A stretch of DNA of 64,000 nt from Oscillatoriales cyanobacterium (GCA_004292955.1 RDXX01000028.1:1-64000); one strand, 5' to 3'; shown: positions 46,972-57,102, numbered from the stretch's first letter. The notes: generated by a model not told the origin, from the sequence alone. Translations and numbers: made by a program.

Positions 46972-48540
46972 TTACGGGAGCCAGCGGGGGTGATAGCCGG
47001 CAAAGGGAAGTTCTTCTGGCTGTACTTTGGCGGGAGAATTGTCTGCGGGTATTTCTAATAAGGGTAGCAGCCAGAGGCGGCTGGTGGCGATCGACTGTCC
47101 GCTATCGTTGCGGGGAGTGTCTGCTGCTGTGGGTTTTGCTGTTGTGACTGATTGGTCGAAAATTAATGCCAGCCCGTCGGGAGATAAACTGATTTGGGTA
47201 TCTAGTTGGTTTGGCAAAACCAGCAGCGGTTTGATGGTTCCTACCAAACGAGTGCCCTCTTTTTTGAGGTCGATGGCGGCGATGAAAGGCTGTTCTTTGT
47301 AGCTTGCGGTTTTGAGGCGTTCGGCTAGCAAGCAGTAGAGACGCTGGAATTGGTTGTCTTTGTCTTTGCGCGGATCGAAATAAACGGCGATGATGCTACC
47401 GGGAATCCGCAGTATTTCTTGTTCTGCGCCTTGGTTGTCTAAAATAAAGAGCGATCGAGTGTAGTCGCTGTTGTATTTAACGTAGGCGGCGGCGGAGTTG
47501 TCGCGGGCCATCCCCAATACTTGTTCGTATTTCGGCAAAAATTCTACTGGATCTGCTTCTGGTTTGAGGGGGACGATCGCTAATCCTTGTTTTTGAGATA
47601 TTACCATCGATTTGCTGTCGGGGCGAATCATAAAATCTCCGCCTTGTTGGTTCTCCAAGGGTTTGGGCGCGACTTTTTCTTCCAAAATCCAAGGACTGAA
47701 ATCGCCGGGATTGCGGCGGTTGACGCGCTGGATAATGATGATTTTTCCGTCGGCTGAGAGGTCGAATTTGAGGTTTTGGTAGTCTTTGGAGTCTAAGAGT
47801 TTGTCGATTCTACCTGCTGGTTGTGCTGGTTGGGCTTGGGATCCGGGGGATTGTGGATTGAGGCCGGTGGTGACTGTAAATAGTTCTTGATTTAGGGTGC
47901 CGCCTGTGCGGGCGATCGATCGATCTGTGGCTGAGAATAAAATTCGATCGCCCTCGGGATACGGTTTAAAATCGGTGACAACTAAATCTTTGGGAGTCAG
48001 CGGTATCGGTTTCGAGTTGCTGCTGCTGAGATTGACTAGCATTAATCTGCTTTCTGTTTCGCCTTGAACGCCGATGTAAACAAAAGCTCGATCGCGGCTG
48101 CGGAAGGAACTGCTAAACGGTTGAATTGGCGTTCCTTTGTTTTGGTTGTTTTCTCCAAAATACTTGTCGGTGGCGCCGGCGAGTTTTAAGGTGTAGGTAA
48201 CACCGTAGGGTGCTGGATCTTTGAGGGTGTAGGCCATGCGCCTGCCGGCCCAACTGAATTTACCTGGGAGGGGCGGTTCTAGTTTTAAGTTTTCCTCGAC
48301 GGTGGAGTGGTTCATCGGCCGAAAGAAGTTGAGAATAAAGCCGGTATCTGCGGCGCCGATTTGTTTGTTCTCCCAAGTAAAATCTCGCACTCTGGGCGCT
48401 GTGCGATCGCCACTCAGCAGCAGCAGTCCCATTAAGACGCTCAGCAGTAGGATGAGGAAAATCGCTACCTGGTCGATCGGCTGTTTGAATTGCCCAATAG
48501 CGAAGGATGAAGGATTAATTTTTTTGTTAAAAATACTCAC
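46972..48540 (-). CDS. Membrane-anchored beta-propeller-like protein
   Basis: A 522-aa protein with one N-terminal transmembrane helix (about residues 27-45, VAIFLILLLSVLMGLLLL), an Ig-like domain (RPMNHSTVEENLKLEPPLPGKF), and a WD40-like or TolB-like propeller of repeated (GDRILFSATD, DNSAAAYVKYN, PDGLALIFDQ) blades ending in GYHPRWLP. The start is the GTG at 48540, preceded by AAAGGAGAG. Conserved in cyanobacteria without known role; the outward-facing propeller may scaffold an envelope complex. Confidence 0.75.
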   Translation of the reverse strand: MSIFNKKINPSSFAIGQFKQPIDQVAIFLILLLSVLMGLLLLSGDRTAPRVRDFTWENKQIGAADTGFILNFFRPMNHSTVEENLKLEPPLPGKFSWAGRRMAYTLKDPAPYGVTYTLKLAGATDKYFGENNQNKGTPIQPFSSSFRSRDRAFVYIGVQGETESRLMLVNLSSSNSKPIPLTPKDLVVTDFKPYPEGDRILFSATDRSIARTGGTLNQELFTVTTGLNPQSPGSQAQPAQPAGRIDKLLDSKDYQNLKFDLSADGKIIIIQRVNRRNPGDFSPWILEEKVAPKPLENQQGGDFMIRPDSKSMVISQKQGLAIVPLKPEADPVEFLPKYEQVLGMARDNSAAAYVKYNSDYTRSLFILDNQGAEQEILRIPGSIIAVYFDPRKDKDNQFQRLYCLLAERLKTASYKEQPFIAAIDLKKEGTRLVGTIKPLLVLPNQLDTQISLSPDGLALIFDQSVTTAKPTAADTPRNDSGQSIATSRLWLLPLLEIPADNSPAKVQPEELPFAGYHPRWLP

Positions 48541-48738
48541 AAATGTTTCTCTCCTTTTCCTGCTGTAAAATTAACCGCCCATTTTTTCTATTTCATTCAG
48601 GCCAGGACGCGCTTCCAACTCTTAGAAAGCTATTTTTTTCACCAACAGTAATGGCTGCTACTTCTTTTTGGTTAGAAAAAACTCATTTTTGAAAGTTGTG
48701 GTGTGTCTTGGACTGAATAAAATAGACCTATGAAAAAT

Positions 48739-50121
48739 CTACCTATATTTAAATATGTCATGAGTTCGTACCAGATCCTCGGGTGATATTTTATCGATAG
48801 GTAGTCCGCCACCCAGAGACTTTCTCACCAAAAGTATGATTGCTAGTGTCCCTAAAAACATTGCTGTCAACTTCATGTCCTCCCAAAAACAAGTTAGCCC
48901 TTCTTTCCTAAGACCGTAGGTAACTACTAAATAAGTAGGAATGTCACCGACAGCTACAGCAATCACAGCACCTAAATTACCCATAAAATGATATCCTACT
49001 GGGATGCCGATAGCGATACTCAAGAAAGTTGCCAGATTGCCCATAGCTGCGTACTGAGATTTTCCGATAGCTAACAAACAAGAACCCATCAAATTGTGGA
49101 TAGTCGTGTGCCAAATACCTAAAGCCAAGATTGGCATCATCCAAGATGCTGCCATATACTCTTTCCTGTACAGTGTTAAAATTATCTGATCTCCAAAGCT
49201 CACAAAAATTGCTAAGCCTAGGGCTAAAGGGATCAGAATCAAGTTGCGGTTTTTGAGAATTTTGGCGCGCAATTCCTCGCGAGGTAAGTCTGCTAGCATC
49301 GAAATCGAGGGAAAAATTACCCTACCTGCGAGGGCGATCATTACTTGACGGGGCATATCGCCGAGGGTAAAAGCAATGCCGTAAATGCCCAACATTGTTA
49401 AACTAAATATTTTTCCGAGAACTAGGCGATCGGCTTGAGAACACAGAAAATATAAAATTGTAGACAAAAATATCCATTTTCCATACGAAAATATTTCTTT
49501 AACTGCCTCTCGCTCCCAAGCAAAGCGGTTTTTATGACCGCGAATCAAAAAATGGCTCCATACTAATTCCACTACAGAGCCTACGAAACCCCCTGCGAGG
49601 ATAGCCCAGATACTGCGATCGAACCATGCCCAAACAATCATGACTGTAGTAGAAATGACCTGTATGGCCAATTCAAACATTACTACGTTCTTAACTGTCA
49701 TTTTGCGTTCGAGAATGGATACGGAAGTAGATTTAAATCCTCCTATGAGAGTAGTTAGACTTATGACCGGAATCAACCACAGGAGACGGGGTTCTCCATA
49801 AAAAGTAGCGACTGGCCAGGTGATTAAAATTAAACAAAACCAAATAAAAACACTGCGAATAACTTGCATTGTCCAAGCGGTGTTGAGAAATTCTGGTTCT
49901 TCTCCACGCTTGTTTTGGATGATACTTGGGCCAAGACCTATGTCTGTAAATAGGTGGACACCTGTGATAAAAACGTAGGCTAGACCCATTAGACCAAATA
50001 GTTCTGGTAACAGCAGGCGCGTCAGGATTAGGTTGCTGCCGAATCGGATAATTTGACTGCTTCCATAGCTGGCGATCGTCCAGAAAGCACCTTTAAGCGC
50101 TAATTTTTTTTCAGATGACAT
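48739..50121 (-). CDS. Wzx-type polysaccharide flippase (MOP superfamily)
   Basis: A 460-aa protein with about 12-14 hydrophobic helices of the polysaccharide-synthesis/MOP family, which flips lipid-linked oligosaccharides over the plasma membrane. Landmarks: KGAFWTIASYGSSQIIRFGSNLILTRLLLPELFG at the N-terminus, FTDIGLGPSIIQN and LNTAWTMQVIRS. It could work with the TPR glycosyltransferase cluster at 15-24 kb, but the distance makes that speculative. A 15-bp direct repeat, ATTCAGATGACAT, covers its start codon. Confidence 0.88.
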   Translation of the reverse strand: MSSEKKLALKGAFWTIASYGSSQIIRFGSNLILTRLLLPELFGLMGLAYVFITGVHLFTDIGLGPSIIQNKRGEEPEFLNTAWTMQVIRSVFIWFCLILITWPVATFYGEPRLLWLIPVISLTTLIGGFKSTSVSILERKMTVKNVVMFELAIQVISTTVMIVWAWFDRSIWAILAGGFVGSVVELVWSHFLIRGHKNRFAWEREAVKEIFSYGKWIFLSTILYFLCSQADRLVLGKIFSLTMLGIYGIAFTLGDMPRQVMIALAGRVIFPSISMLADLPREELRAKILKNRNLILIPLALGLAIFVSFGDQIILTLYRKEYMAASWMMPILALGIWHTTIHNLMGSCLLAIGKSQYAAMGNLATFLSIAIGIPVGYHFMGNLGAVIAVAVGDIPTYLVVTYGLRKEGLTCFWEDMKLTAMFLGTLAIILLVRKSLGGGLPIDKISPEDLVRTHDIFKYR

Positions 50122-50386
50122 ATTCAGATGACATATAGGGAGAACTTATTTTCTAATTACGAGTCTAGTTGCTGAATTTCCTGTTGGCAACTGCTACAGG
50201 ATGTTGCTGCTACTTTTATAGCTGACTTTACTTGATGTTAATTGTCCTACGGAGGACGGGCTCTTCTGGCCCATGCCACAATCTCAAATACAACAGATTT
50301 CAAGTCGCGAGATTAAAGTTGCCCACTGGCGGGATGCCCATCTCGCGATCGCCAAGGTAAAATTTAATCTCCAACTTGCTGGCTGT

Positions 50387-51175
50387 CTAATAATCATAAG
50401 GGTTTTTAGGCTCGGGAATCGATCGGAGGGAGGATGCTTGAATAATTAATTTGCGCTTGCCTTGCAGTTCTTCTACGATCGTCTCTCCTTCTATTTCTAG
50501 CCAACTGTCTGGGGCGAACGCGGTGCGACTTTGACCGATCGCTAATTTGACCGGCAACCCGATCGGATAGGCGTCCGCCGCGCAGCAGGTAATGATAAAA
50601 CGCCCGATCCACATATATTGTTCTGCTACGTTGGGCGGGTGAATCACAAATCCTTGAACCTTGACTTTTTGACCTCTATATGTATCAGGTTCGGGATTGA
50701 AATTTAACAGCCGCACCCATTCGATGAGCGATCGCCTTTCGGGTTTTGTAGTATTGCGAAATTCTTGGGGTTGCAGTCTGGTGATGGGCAGGGATTCGGT
50801 GAGGCCTCGTTCGAGTGCTGTCTGGCTGGTAAATGTGCGTGGCGTTACTGCTAAACCGATCAATGCGACGCTCAACATTAAGGTGCTGCCGATACTGGGG
50901 GGAAATAAAGTAATGTGTTCAACTTCTGTACTTCTGAGAGATTTATTTGCTGGCGATGTCCGGGATTGCTTTTTGGCGCGATCGACCTTTAAGAGTTCCC
51001 AAGTTTTTAACCCGCCAATAATCATTAAGCCGATTCCTCCCGCTACAGTCAACCCAAAGTAATTCGGGTGAATGAGAATGCTTAATTTGCCGGTAATCCA
51101 ATATTTGAGGAGCAATATTCCCCACGCTAAGATAGCTAGGGCGTCCAGCCAGGGGCTAATTTTCTTGAAATTCAT
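50387..51175 (-). CDS. TIGR03943-family membrane protein
   Basis: A 262-aa protein with two N-terminal transmembrane hairpins (about residues 8-62), a third segment near 100 and a C-terminal soluble domain containing GQKVKVQGFVIHP and IGRFIITCCAADAYPIGL. The paired Cys-Cys and a conserved His nearby look suited to metal binding. Family members are found next to YraQ-type permeases, as here (the permease gene ends about 135 bp upstream), so a joint role in metal or metal-chaperone handling is inferred. ATG at 51175. Confidence 0.85.
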   Translation of the reverse strand: MNFKKISPWLDALAILAWGILLLKYWITGKLSILIHPNYFGLTVAGGIGLMIIGGLKTWELLKVDRAKKQSRTSPANKSLRSTEVEHITLFPPSIGSTLMLSVALIGLAVTPRTFTSQTALERGLTESLPITRLQPQEFRNTTKPERRSLIEWVRLLNFNPEPDTYRGQKVKVQGFVIHPPNVAEQYMWIGRFIITCCAADAYPIGLPVKLAIGQSRTAFAPDSWLEIEGETIVEELQGKRKLIIQASSLRSIPEPKNPYDY

Positions 51176-51280
51176 TTTTTAAGAGTCATTAGTCATTGGT
51201 CATTAGTCATTAGTCATTGGTCATTAGTCATTGGTCATTAGTCATTGGTTATTGGTCATTGTTTATTGGTCATTGGGAAT
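51176..51280. repeat. Array of (GGTCATTAGTCATT) heptamer pairs
   Basis: Alternating TTGGTCA and TTAGTCA heptamers lie between the permease and the TIGR03943 gene. TTGGTCA corresponds to one of the classic STRR heptamers of filamentous cyanobacteria. Confidence 0.85.
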
Positions 51281-51311
51281 CTCTAGTTATTTTTCCGTCT
51301 AGGCTCATTTA

Positions 51312-52388
51312 TTAACCTAGATACAAATTGACAGCGAGGGTCATTAAAAATGTTAACTGAGCTGCCAAGACCATTAAGTAAATTACAGAGCGACCTTTAA
51401 AAATAGATAGCATTAAACCGATGCCTTTGAGGTCAATCATCGGGCCGAAAATGAGAAATGCTAACAGCGAACCGCTGGTAAATGTGGAAGCAAAAGAAAG
51501 GGCAAAAAAAGCATCTACTGTAGAACAAATCGATACGACTGCCCCTAATAGCAGCATCGCCAGAATCGAAGAAACAGGGCCTTGGCCGAGGTTGAGAATT
51601 AGTTCGCGGGGTGCGCCAACTTGAATGATGGCGGCGATCGCACTTCCGACAACCAACACTCCTCCCAATTCCCGCAACTCCTGTACCATAGTATCTAAAA
51701 GCAGGCGCAGACGCTCTTTAGAAACGCGGTGGAACATCGAGGAACGTTTCGAGGTTTTGTCAGTTTTGCCTGTTTTTAAGGGCTGTCGCTGGTCTTGTAG
51801 CAAAGATTCGATCGGCACTGCACCGCCCTGACCTAGCATAAAAGTTCCCGACTGCAACAGTAGCGGAGTGTCGGCTGGGGCGAGTTCTGTTTCGGACAAC
51901 TCTGGTTTTGGGAGAGGAATCGCCCGGGCTACAGAAGGGTGTAACAGAGGCCGCAAGTCTGTTTGGACGCTGAACACCCAGCCGATAATTGTGGCTATCA
52001 AGAGAGAAAAGACTACCCGCAAAACTACAATTTCGGGCTGATCGCGAAATGCCGTCCAAGTCGCCCAAATTACCACGGGATTGATGGTGGGGGCCGCGAG
52101 TAAAAAGCCGATCGCGGCTGGTGCGGGAACTCCCTGCATTAGCAACCTGCGGGCTACGGGGACGTTACCGCACTCGCACACCGGAAACAAAAAGCCGATC
52201 GAACTACCCATCAAAGCCGCCAGCAGCGGGTTTCGCGGGATGCGGGATACGAGTTTGCGTTCGTCTACAAAACCCAGCAGCAAACCTGAGAATAAAACTC
52301 CCAGCAGCAGAAAAGGTATTGCTTCTACTAACAAGCTGAGAAACAGGGTAAAAGCATTGTTTAACTGATTCGTTAGGACTGGTTGCAT
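51312..52388 (-). CDS. YraQ/DUF318-type permease
   Basis: A 358-aa polytopic membrane protein with eight to ten helices of the DUF318/YraQ permease family (ArsP-like fold). The signature FPVCECGNVPVARRLL, near residue 70, and GFLLAAPTINPVVI are diagnostic. A soluble loop of about 70 residues separates the two halves, the second of which has GAVVSICSTVDAFFALSF. It probably moves a metal or thiol-linked substrate together with the downstream TIGR03943 protein. ATG at 52388. Confidence 0.88.
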   Translation of the reverse strand: MQPVLTNQLNNAFTLFLSLLVEAIPFLLLGVLFSGLLLGFVDERKLVSRIPRNPLLAALMGSSIGFLFPVCECGNVPVARRLLMQGVPAPAAIGFLLAAPTINPVVIWATWTAFRDQPEIVVLRVVFSLLIATIIGWVFSVQTDLRPLLHPSVARAIPLPKPELSETELAPADTPLLLQSGTFMLGQGGAVPIESLLQDQRQPLKTGKTDKTSKRSSMFHRVSKERLRLLLDTMVQELRELGGVLVVGSAIAAIIQVGAPRELILNLGQGPVSSILAMLLLGAVVSICSTVDAFFALSFASTFTSGSLLAFLIFGPMIDLKGIGLMLSIFKGRSVIYLMVLAAQLTFLMTLAVNLYLG

Positions 52389-52950
52389 CGATCGCCTACT
52401 GGTAAATTGCTATCTCGTTACACGTATTTGGCTGAGCCCCTGTAGATCATACCTTCTTCACAGCGCTAAGTTAAGATTCAGTTAAAACTTTTTTGCGATC
52501 GTCCTCAATCTTATAGCAATCATTAGAATTTCCAGATTCTGGTAAGGACACGGCAGTGCCGTTTCCCTACAGATGCTCGCCTACAATCTCTATGTTCCCA
52601 TATTTAATTAATTATTTTTCAGCCCTCTCAGGTTATTGTTAACAATAGGTTAAGACTATAACTCAAGGTTAATTAAGAGTTAAATACTCGAACAAAGCGT
52701 TAATACCCCTCAAGCCAATATAAAATAAAGTCAGGCATAATTGCCAGGGCGCATCTATCTCGGTCATACTCGAACTTGCCTAATACTGGAAGTGGTAAAA
52801 TCTCATTTACCACCGTAAGTTTTTTGTGTAATTTAAAATTCCGTTTCCCAGGAGAATGTCGGCCAAAGCACTCAGCTACTCATCGACTGAGCTTTGGTGG
52901 CTAAATATCTGTTGGTAAATAGAACCCCAAAAAAGCGTGCTGATGAATTT
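52389..52950. other. Intergenic region upstream of third kinase
   Basis: About 560 bp of AT-rich DNA between divergent genes. It probably contains both promoters. I see no ORF, RNA gene or large repeat. Confidence 0.4.
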
Positions 52951-54411
52951 ATGTTAAATACCTCCTGCATAGAAAGACCAGTCCCACCCATCTCCCAGGC
53001 TGACTTAGGAGAACTTTCTTTAGACTCTACTCTCGTGGAATTGTCGCTTTACGCTTTTAACGTAGAAGCTACGGATTTGGGAATGCAAATTTCCCAGATG
53101 TTAGAAGCCAATCCGCTGTTACCGGGAGTCATTTTGACCGAGAGAGGTGAATTTGCAGGCATGATTTCCCGGCGGAGATTTTTAGAATTTCTCAGCCGTC
53201 CTTTTGGGCGAGAATTATTTTTAAAGCGACCTGTGAGGGCTTTGTACCGCTTTGCCCAAACTGAAACTTTAATTTTCCCCAGCAATACTTTAATCGTGGA
53301 TGCAGCCCGGAAGTCGTTGCTGCGATCGAAAGAACTGCTTTATGAACCGATTGTCGTTCAAGTGTCGCCTCAAAATTATAGTTTGGTAGACGTACACGAA
53401 CTGCTAGTAGCCCAATCCAACATTCACGAACTAGCGACAAAATTGCTGAGACAGCAAACTCAATCTCAACTAATTCAAACCGAAAAACTAGCCAGTTTGG
53501 GGCAGATGGTTGCTGGAGTTGCCCACGAAATTAGAAACCCCGTCACCTGCATCAGCGGAAATCTCGGTTTTTTGTCAAACTACTCAAAAGACATCTTGCA
53601 ATTGCTGACTGCTTACGAACAAATTGTCGGCCCTAGCGCACAAATTGATGAACTCAAAGAAGACATAGAATTTGATTTTTTACAAGAAGATTGGGCGGAA
53701 ATTCTCAAAAGCATGAAGGTTTCATCCGAGAGACTGACGGAACTTGTCACCAGCCTGCACACCTTCTCTCACATGGACGAAACCCACTTGAAAGAATCTA
53801 ATATCCACGAGTGTATTGACAGTACGCTACTAATTATGAAAAACCGTCTCAAGTACGGGTTTAAAGTAGTTAAAAGCTATGGAAATTTGCCTTTGGTGAA
53901 GTGTTATTCTGGTCAGTTAAGCCAGGTATTTATGAATATTGTCAGCAATGCGATGGACGCCTTGGAAGAGCTAAAAGGAACCAAAGGTTTTGTACCTGCG
54001 ATTACTATTCAAACTGAGGTAATAAACAGTGCTGACGGAGACTGCGTAAGTTCAGAATTAATGCAAAATTATGTTTTGGGCGATGGCGTCCCGCCCCGCA
54101 AGCTACGACAAAATGCAAAATTGCGATCGTCCGCCAGCCAAAATGGAGACTTCAGCCCAGAAGCAGCGGGAAAAAATCCCAATAATGCTTGGATAGCAAT
54201 CAGAATTGCCGATAACGGGCCGGGAATTGCGCCCGAAATTCAGCGGCGGATTTTTGAGACATTTTTCACTACTAAACCAGCGGGGAAAGGTACTGGTTTG
54301 GGTTTGGCAATTACTCATCAAATTGTTACGGAGAAGCATAAAGGTAAGTTGAACTTGCATTCAACGCCCGGTACTGGTACGGAATTTGAGATATTGTTGC
54401 CATTAATTTGA
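52951..54411 (+). CDS. Sensor histidine kinase (third paralogue)
   Basis: A 486-aa kinase related to those at 42778 and 44268. It has the same sensor start (GELSLDSTLVELSLY, GVILTERGEFAGMISRRR), HisKA VAHEIRNPVTCISGN, N-box QVFMNIVSNAMDAL, G1 IADNGPGIAPE and G2 GKGTGLGLAI. A long loop of about 50 residues is inserted before G1 (LGDGVPPRKLRQNAKLRSS), partly resembling dispersed repeat code. The ATG at 52951 is taken; a GTG at 52894 would add 19 residues. No receiver domain or response regulator is adjacent. Confidence 0.9.
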   Translation: MLNTSCIERPVPPISQADLGELSLDSTLVELSLYAFNVEATDLGMQISQMLEANPLLPGVILTERGEFAGMISRRRFLEFLSRPFGRELFLKRPVRALYRFAQTETLIFPSNTLIVDAARKSLLRSKELLYEPIVVQVSPQNYSLVDVHELLVAQSNIHELATKLLRQQTQSQLIQTEKLASLGQMVAGVAHEIRNPVTCISGNLGFLSNYSKDILQLLTAYEQIVGPSAQIDELKEDIEFDFLQEDWAEILKSMKVSSERLTELVTSLHTFSHMDETHLKESNIHECIDSTLLIMKNRLKYGFKVVKSYGNLPLVKCYSGQLSQVFMNIVSNAMDALEELKGTKGFVPAITIQTEVINSADGDCVSSELMQNYVLGDGVPPRKLRQNAKLRSSASQNGDFSPEAAGKNPNNAWIAIRIADNGPGIAPEIQRRIFETFFTTKPAGKGTGLGLAITHQIVTEKHKGKLNLHSTPGTGTEFEILLPLI

Positions 54412-54434
54412 AGGCAGTTGAGGATGAAGAATAC

Positions 54435-54572
54435 CCGGCGGTTGAAACCGCGTCTATACAACCAAAACCCGCCTCCGCGGGTTGAAGAACGAGTTGTTAA
54501 AATTACGTTTTATTCTTCAGTCCGCGGAGGCGGACATCGTTTGTGTAGACGCGGTTTCCAACCGCCGGATCC
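54435..54572. repeat. Dispersed palindromic repeat, family A, third copy
   Basis: CCCGGCGGTTGAAACCGCGTC at the left, GACGCGGTTTCCAACCGCC at the right and CCGCCTCCGCGG/CCGCGGAGGCGG inside. It lies 24 bp after the kinase stop and next to the convergent dnaN gene end. Confidence 0.8.
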
Positions 54573-54588
54573 TATCTTCTTCCAGCAA

Positions 54589-55728
54589 TTAAGGTCGAAG
54601 CTGAACAGGCATTACTAAGAATGTGGCATTGACTCCGCCCAAAGGCTGAAAAATTACAGGGGCAAGAGCACCGTTTAATTGCAGTTGAATTTCGGGAGAT
54701 TGAGCCGTTTTCAAAATGTCAACTAAGTATTTCACGTTGAAAGCAATATCTATGCTTTCTCCCGAAATCTGTGCCGCCATTGACTCTTTACCGCAGCCGA
54801 CATCTTTGGCGTCTACTGACAAAGTAATTTCCTGATTTTCCTCGTCGATGCTACATTTGAGGATATTATTTTTTTGATCTGCAAAAACAGCAATTCTTTC
54901 GACTGCGGCTAAGAGCGATCGCCGCTCAAGAGTAATTTGCCGCTCAAAAGAGGGCGGAATCAACTGTCGGTAGGCGGGATATTGCCCTTCCAAGGTGCGG
55001 GTTGTCAGGCGCTGCTCGGCCCATTCAAACACTACTTGACCGTGTTCAAAATGTAGGGTGACTGGTTCAGTCCACTGTCGCATCACCAGCATTCTTTCTA
55101 CTTCCCGCAATGCTTTAGCGGGTACAGTCACCTCAAATTCTTCTTCGGTTTCTTCACCTTCTGCTTTTTCGTTGGCAGTTTGAACTACTGCCAATCTGTG
55201 GCCGTCTGTAGCTGCAAATTCTAGGCAATCTTTCAGTACCTTTAAATGCACGCCTGCCAGTACCTGTTTTGCTTCGTCGGGGCTAGTAGCAAATAAAGTT
55301 CCTTTGAGTCCTTCTATCAAGGCTTCGGGCGGCAATTTCAGGATTGTTCCTGCTTCGATTGCCGGCAATTCTGGGAATTCTTCGGGGCCCATGCCTCTGA
55401 CTTGATAGCTGCCAGAACTGCAAGTGAGACAAGCGACGGTATCTCCGGCTTCGTCTTCTAAAGTAATCTCTCCATTTGGGAGTCTGGAAACTATATCGTT
55501 GAGCAATTTCGCGGGTATGGTAAAACTACCGCCGCCAGTCACTTCTGCTGCAAAGCTGGTGCGAATACCCAAACTGAGATCGAAAGCTGTTAAGCTAACC
55601 CGCTGATTTTCCTCATCCGCTACTAAGAGCACGTTGGCTAGTACGGGATGTGTCGGGCGGGAGGGAACGGCCCGACTTACCAACGAGAGGTTGGCGTTGA
55701 GGTCACTTTGGGTGCAAACCAATTTCAT
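54589..55728 (-). CDS. dnaN: DNA polymerase III beta subunit (sliding clamp)
   Basis: A 379-aa clamp that holds the replicative polymerase on DNA as a ring-shaped dimer. The ATG at 55728 gives the standard start MKLVCTQSDLNANLSLVSRAV; an upstream start would add 13 non-conserved residues. Three repeats of the clamp domain are visible, with SRPTHPVLANVLL, GGSFTIPAKLLNDIVSRLP, RGMGPEEFPELP and the C-terminal VDILKTAQ and PVIFQPL. The C-terminal hydrophobic tail (MPVQLRP) forms the ligand-binding cleft. It adjoins the DnaA-box cluster, supporting an origin here. Confidence 0.96.
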   Translation of the reverse strand: MKLVCTQSDLNANLSLVSRAVPSRPTHPVLANVLLVADEENQRVSLTAFDLSLGIRTSFAAEVTGGGSFTIPAKLLNDIVSRLPNGEITLEDEAGDTVACLTCSSGSYQVRGMGPEEFPELPAIEAGTILKLPPEALIEGLKGTLFATSPDEAKQVLAGVHLKVLKDCLEFAATDGHRLAVVQTANEKAEGEETEEEFEVTVPAKALREVERMLVMRQWTEPVTLHFEHGQVVFEWAEQRLTTRTLEGQYPAYRQLIPPSFERQITLERRSLLAAVERIAVFADQKNNILKCSIDEENQEITLSVDAKDVGCGKESMAAQISGESIDIAFNVKYLVDILKTAQSPEIQLQLNGALAPVIFQPLGGVNATFLVMPVQLRP

Positions 55729-55868
55729 GAGATGAAGGTTAATTAACCGGATTTGAGATAGAAACAAATCGTATCACAGAAAGTCGGTGGCTCGGTTTTT
55801 CTGTGTGTAGGTGTGCACACAGCACCAGATTCATTTTTAATTTGTTGAATTATTTTTCTGGGGTTCGC

Positions 55869-56158
55869 TCTGTGTAAACTGTGGAAAACAAAATTAAATG
55901 CTTGTCTGAAAAGGCTTGTAGTTGCTTTTTGCCTGTGGAAAACTTGTGGAAAAGCTGGAAAAAGTCGATCGCCCGCCCCTCGATCCTCAAAAACTTTTTT
56001 CAGCCAGAGAGTTAAGGATCTTTAGGGTGTCGATGATATCGAAGAATGTCCAGGTTAAAAGCATCCGTGATATTTTCCACAAACTTACGGTGATTTGTCC
56101 ACAGGTTTTTCCACAGCTAATCTCAAATCCGATGCCACCGGATTTGAGATTACCCACA
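55869..56158. other. Probable chromosomal replication origin (oriC): DnaA-box cluster
   Basis: DnaA boxes at 55880-55888, 55934-55942, 55945-55953 (each TGTGGAAAA, minus orientation) and 56073-56081, 56107-56115 (TTTTCCACA, plus), plus weaker 55871-55879 (TGTGTAAAC), 56095-56103 (TTGTCCACA) and 56150-56158 (TTACCCACA). The group converges on a centre and ends with a perfect 14-bp stem (56118-56131 with 56139-56152). It lies directly upstream of dnaN, the typical position of origins. AT-rich stretches (55830-55860, 55890) could be unwinding sites. Confidence 0.8.
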
Positions 56159-56338
56159 GTCAGGACACGACGGTGTACCGTTTTCCTACAATTGGCGATC
56201 GTTACATTCGAGCAAGACAAGCTGAAGTGCATTTAAATTGTATAGTCAAGTTTAAAAAAAGTTCTGTGGGGTGGGCCAGAAAGCCCGCCCGAAAAATACA
56301 ATTTAGACGCGAAACAGCTTATTCAGCCGAGATATATT

Positions 56339-56382
56339 TGAAATTGAAGCAACGCCTGATATTACAGTCGCCAAACCTCGAT
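56339..56382 (+). pseudogene. Relic of a glutamine amidotransferase 3' end
   Basis: The sequence TTGAAATTGAAGCAACGCCT and the next 24 bases match the intact amidotransferase gene at 58733-58776 with only a handful of substitutions. In frame it reads EATPDITVAKPR against GATPDITVAKLR. This is a fragment of a lost second copy of that gene. Confidence 0.65.
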
Positions 56383-56463
56383 ATCATAGAATCCGTTTAA
56401 CAAAAAAGTCGCCTCCCTACTTAAGCATCCAGCTAATTCTAGTGAGGACATCATTGTTTACCG

Positions 56464-56724
56464 TCAAAGCCTCAAACCCTTAAGTATATTGAATGCTTGA
56501 TGAATATCAGATTCTGTAACTGCGCCATATCCAAGCACCAAATAACAATTTGCCTCTTTTGCATCAGGCTCAAAGTAAGCTGCCCCTGACCACAAACCCA
56601 CTCCTCGTTCTGCTGCGAGATCCACAATCTCGTCTGCGGGCTGATTAGGTGGAAGCTTAATCCAAAACTGCATACCACCACCAGGGAGTTGCCAACTCCA
56701 CTCTGGAAACAACTCTCGTAAATA
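56464..56724 (-). pseudogene. C-terminal remnant of MocR/GntR-type aminotransferase regulator
   Basis: Eighty-odd codons resemble the end of the fold-type I aminotransferase domain in MocR/PdxR regulators: YLRELFPEWSW, GGGMQFWIKLP, AERGVGLWSGAAYFEP and YLVLGYGAVTESDIHQAF. The homology stops exactly where the family D repeat begins (56723), so the repeat probably inserted and the upstream domains (winged helix, PLP site) are gone. Confidence 0.75.
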
Positions 56725-56830
56725 CAGCGGTTATCAGAAAGATTCGCGGACGTTGTTGGGCTTGGGCCCTCTTGGTTTAAACGGTTATGTAAGCTGTCAG
56801 TTATACCTCATCTTTTTGAGAAAGGCTATA
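56723..56830. repeat. MITE-like element, family D, copy 4
   Basis: TACAGCGGTTATCAGAAAGA and CCTCATCTTTTTGAGAAAGGCTATA ends with the GACGTTGTTGGGCTTGGGCCCT interior shared with 28129-28235. It truncates the MocR remnant. The following 270 bp up to the next gene hold no other recognised feature. Confidence 0.75.
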
Positions 56831-57102
56831 CGTAGCGATCGAGTCTCGTTCTCGAACTTTCAACGAAACTTTTAGGACTAAGGGTAAGCATCCTATGGAT
56901 AGTAACCACTAGAGGGTTTGCCCATACAAAGCACTATATATTTGGGCGTTGTGTTGATACTAGGATTGGTATCGCTAGATTTTTAGTATCCTTTTTCGTT
57001 AGAAATCATACAAGACGAAATATTCCAGCAATGGTACACTCAAAATATCTTTAATTGGAGCATTAGTTAGCTCCAATGACGCCACATCATATATAGTAGT
57101 AA

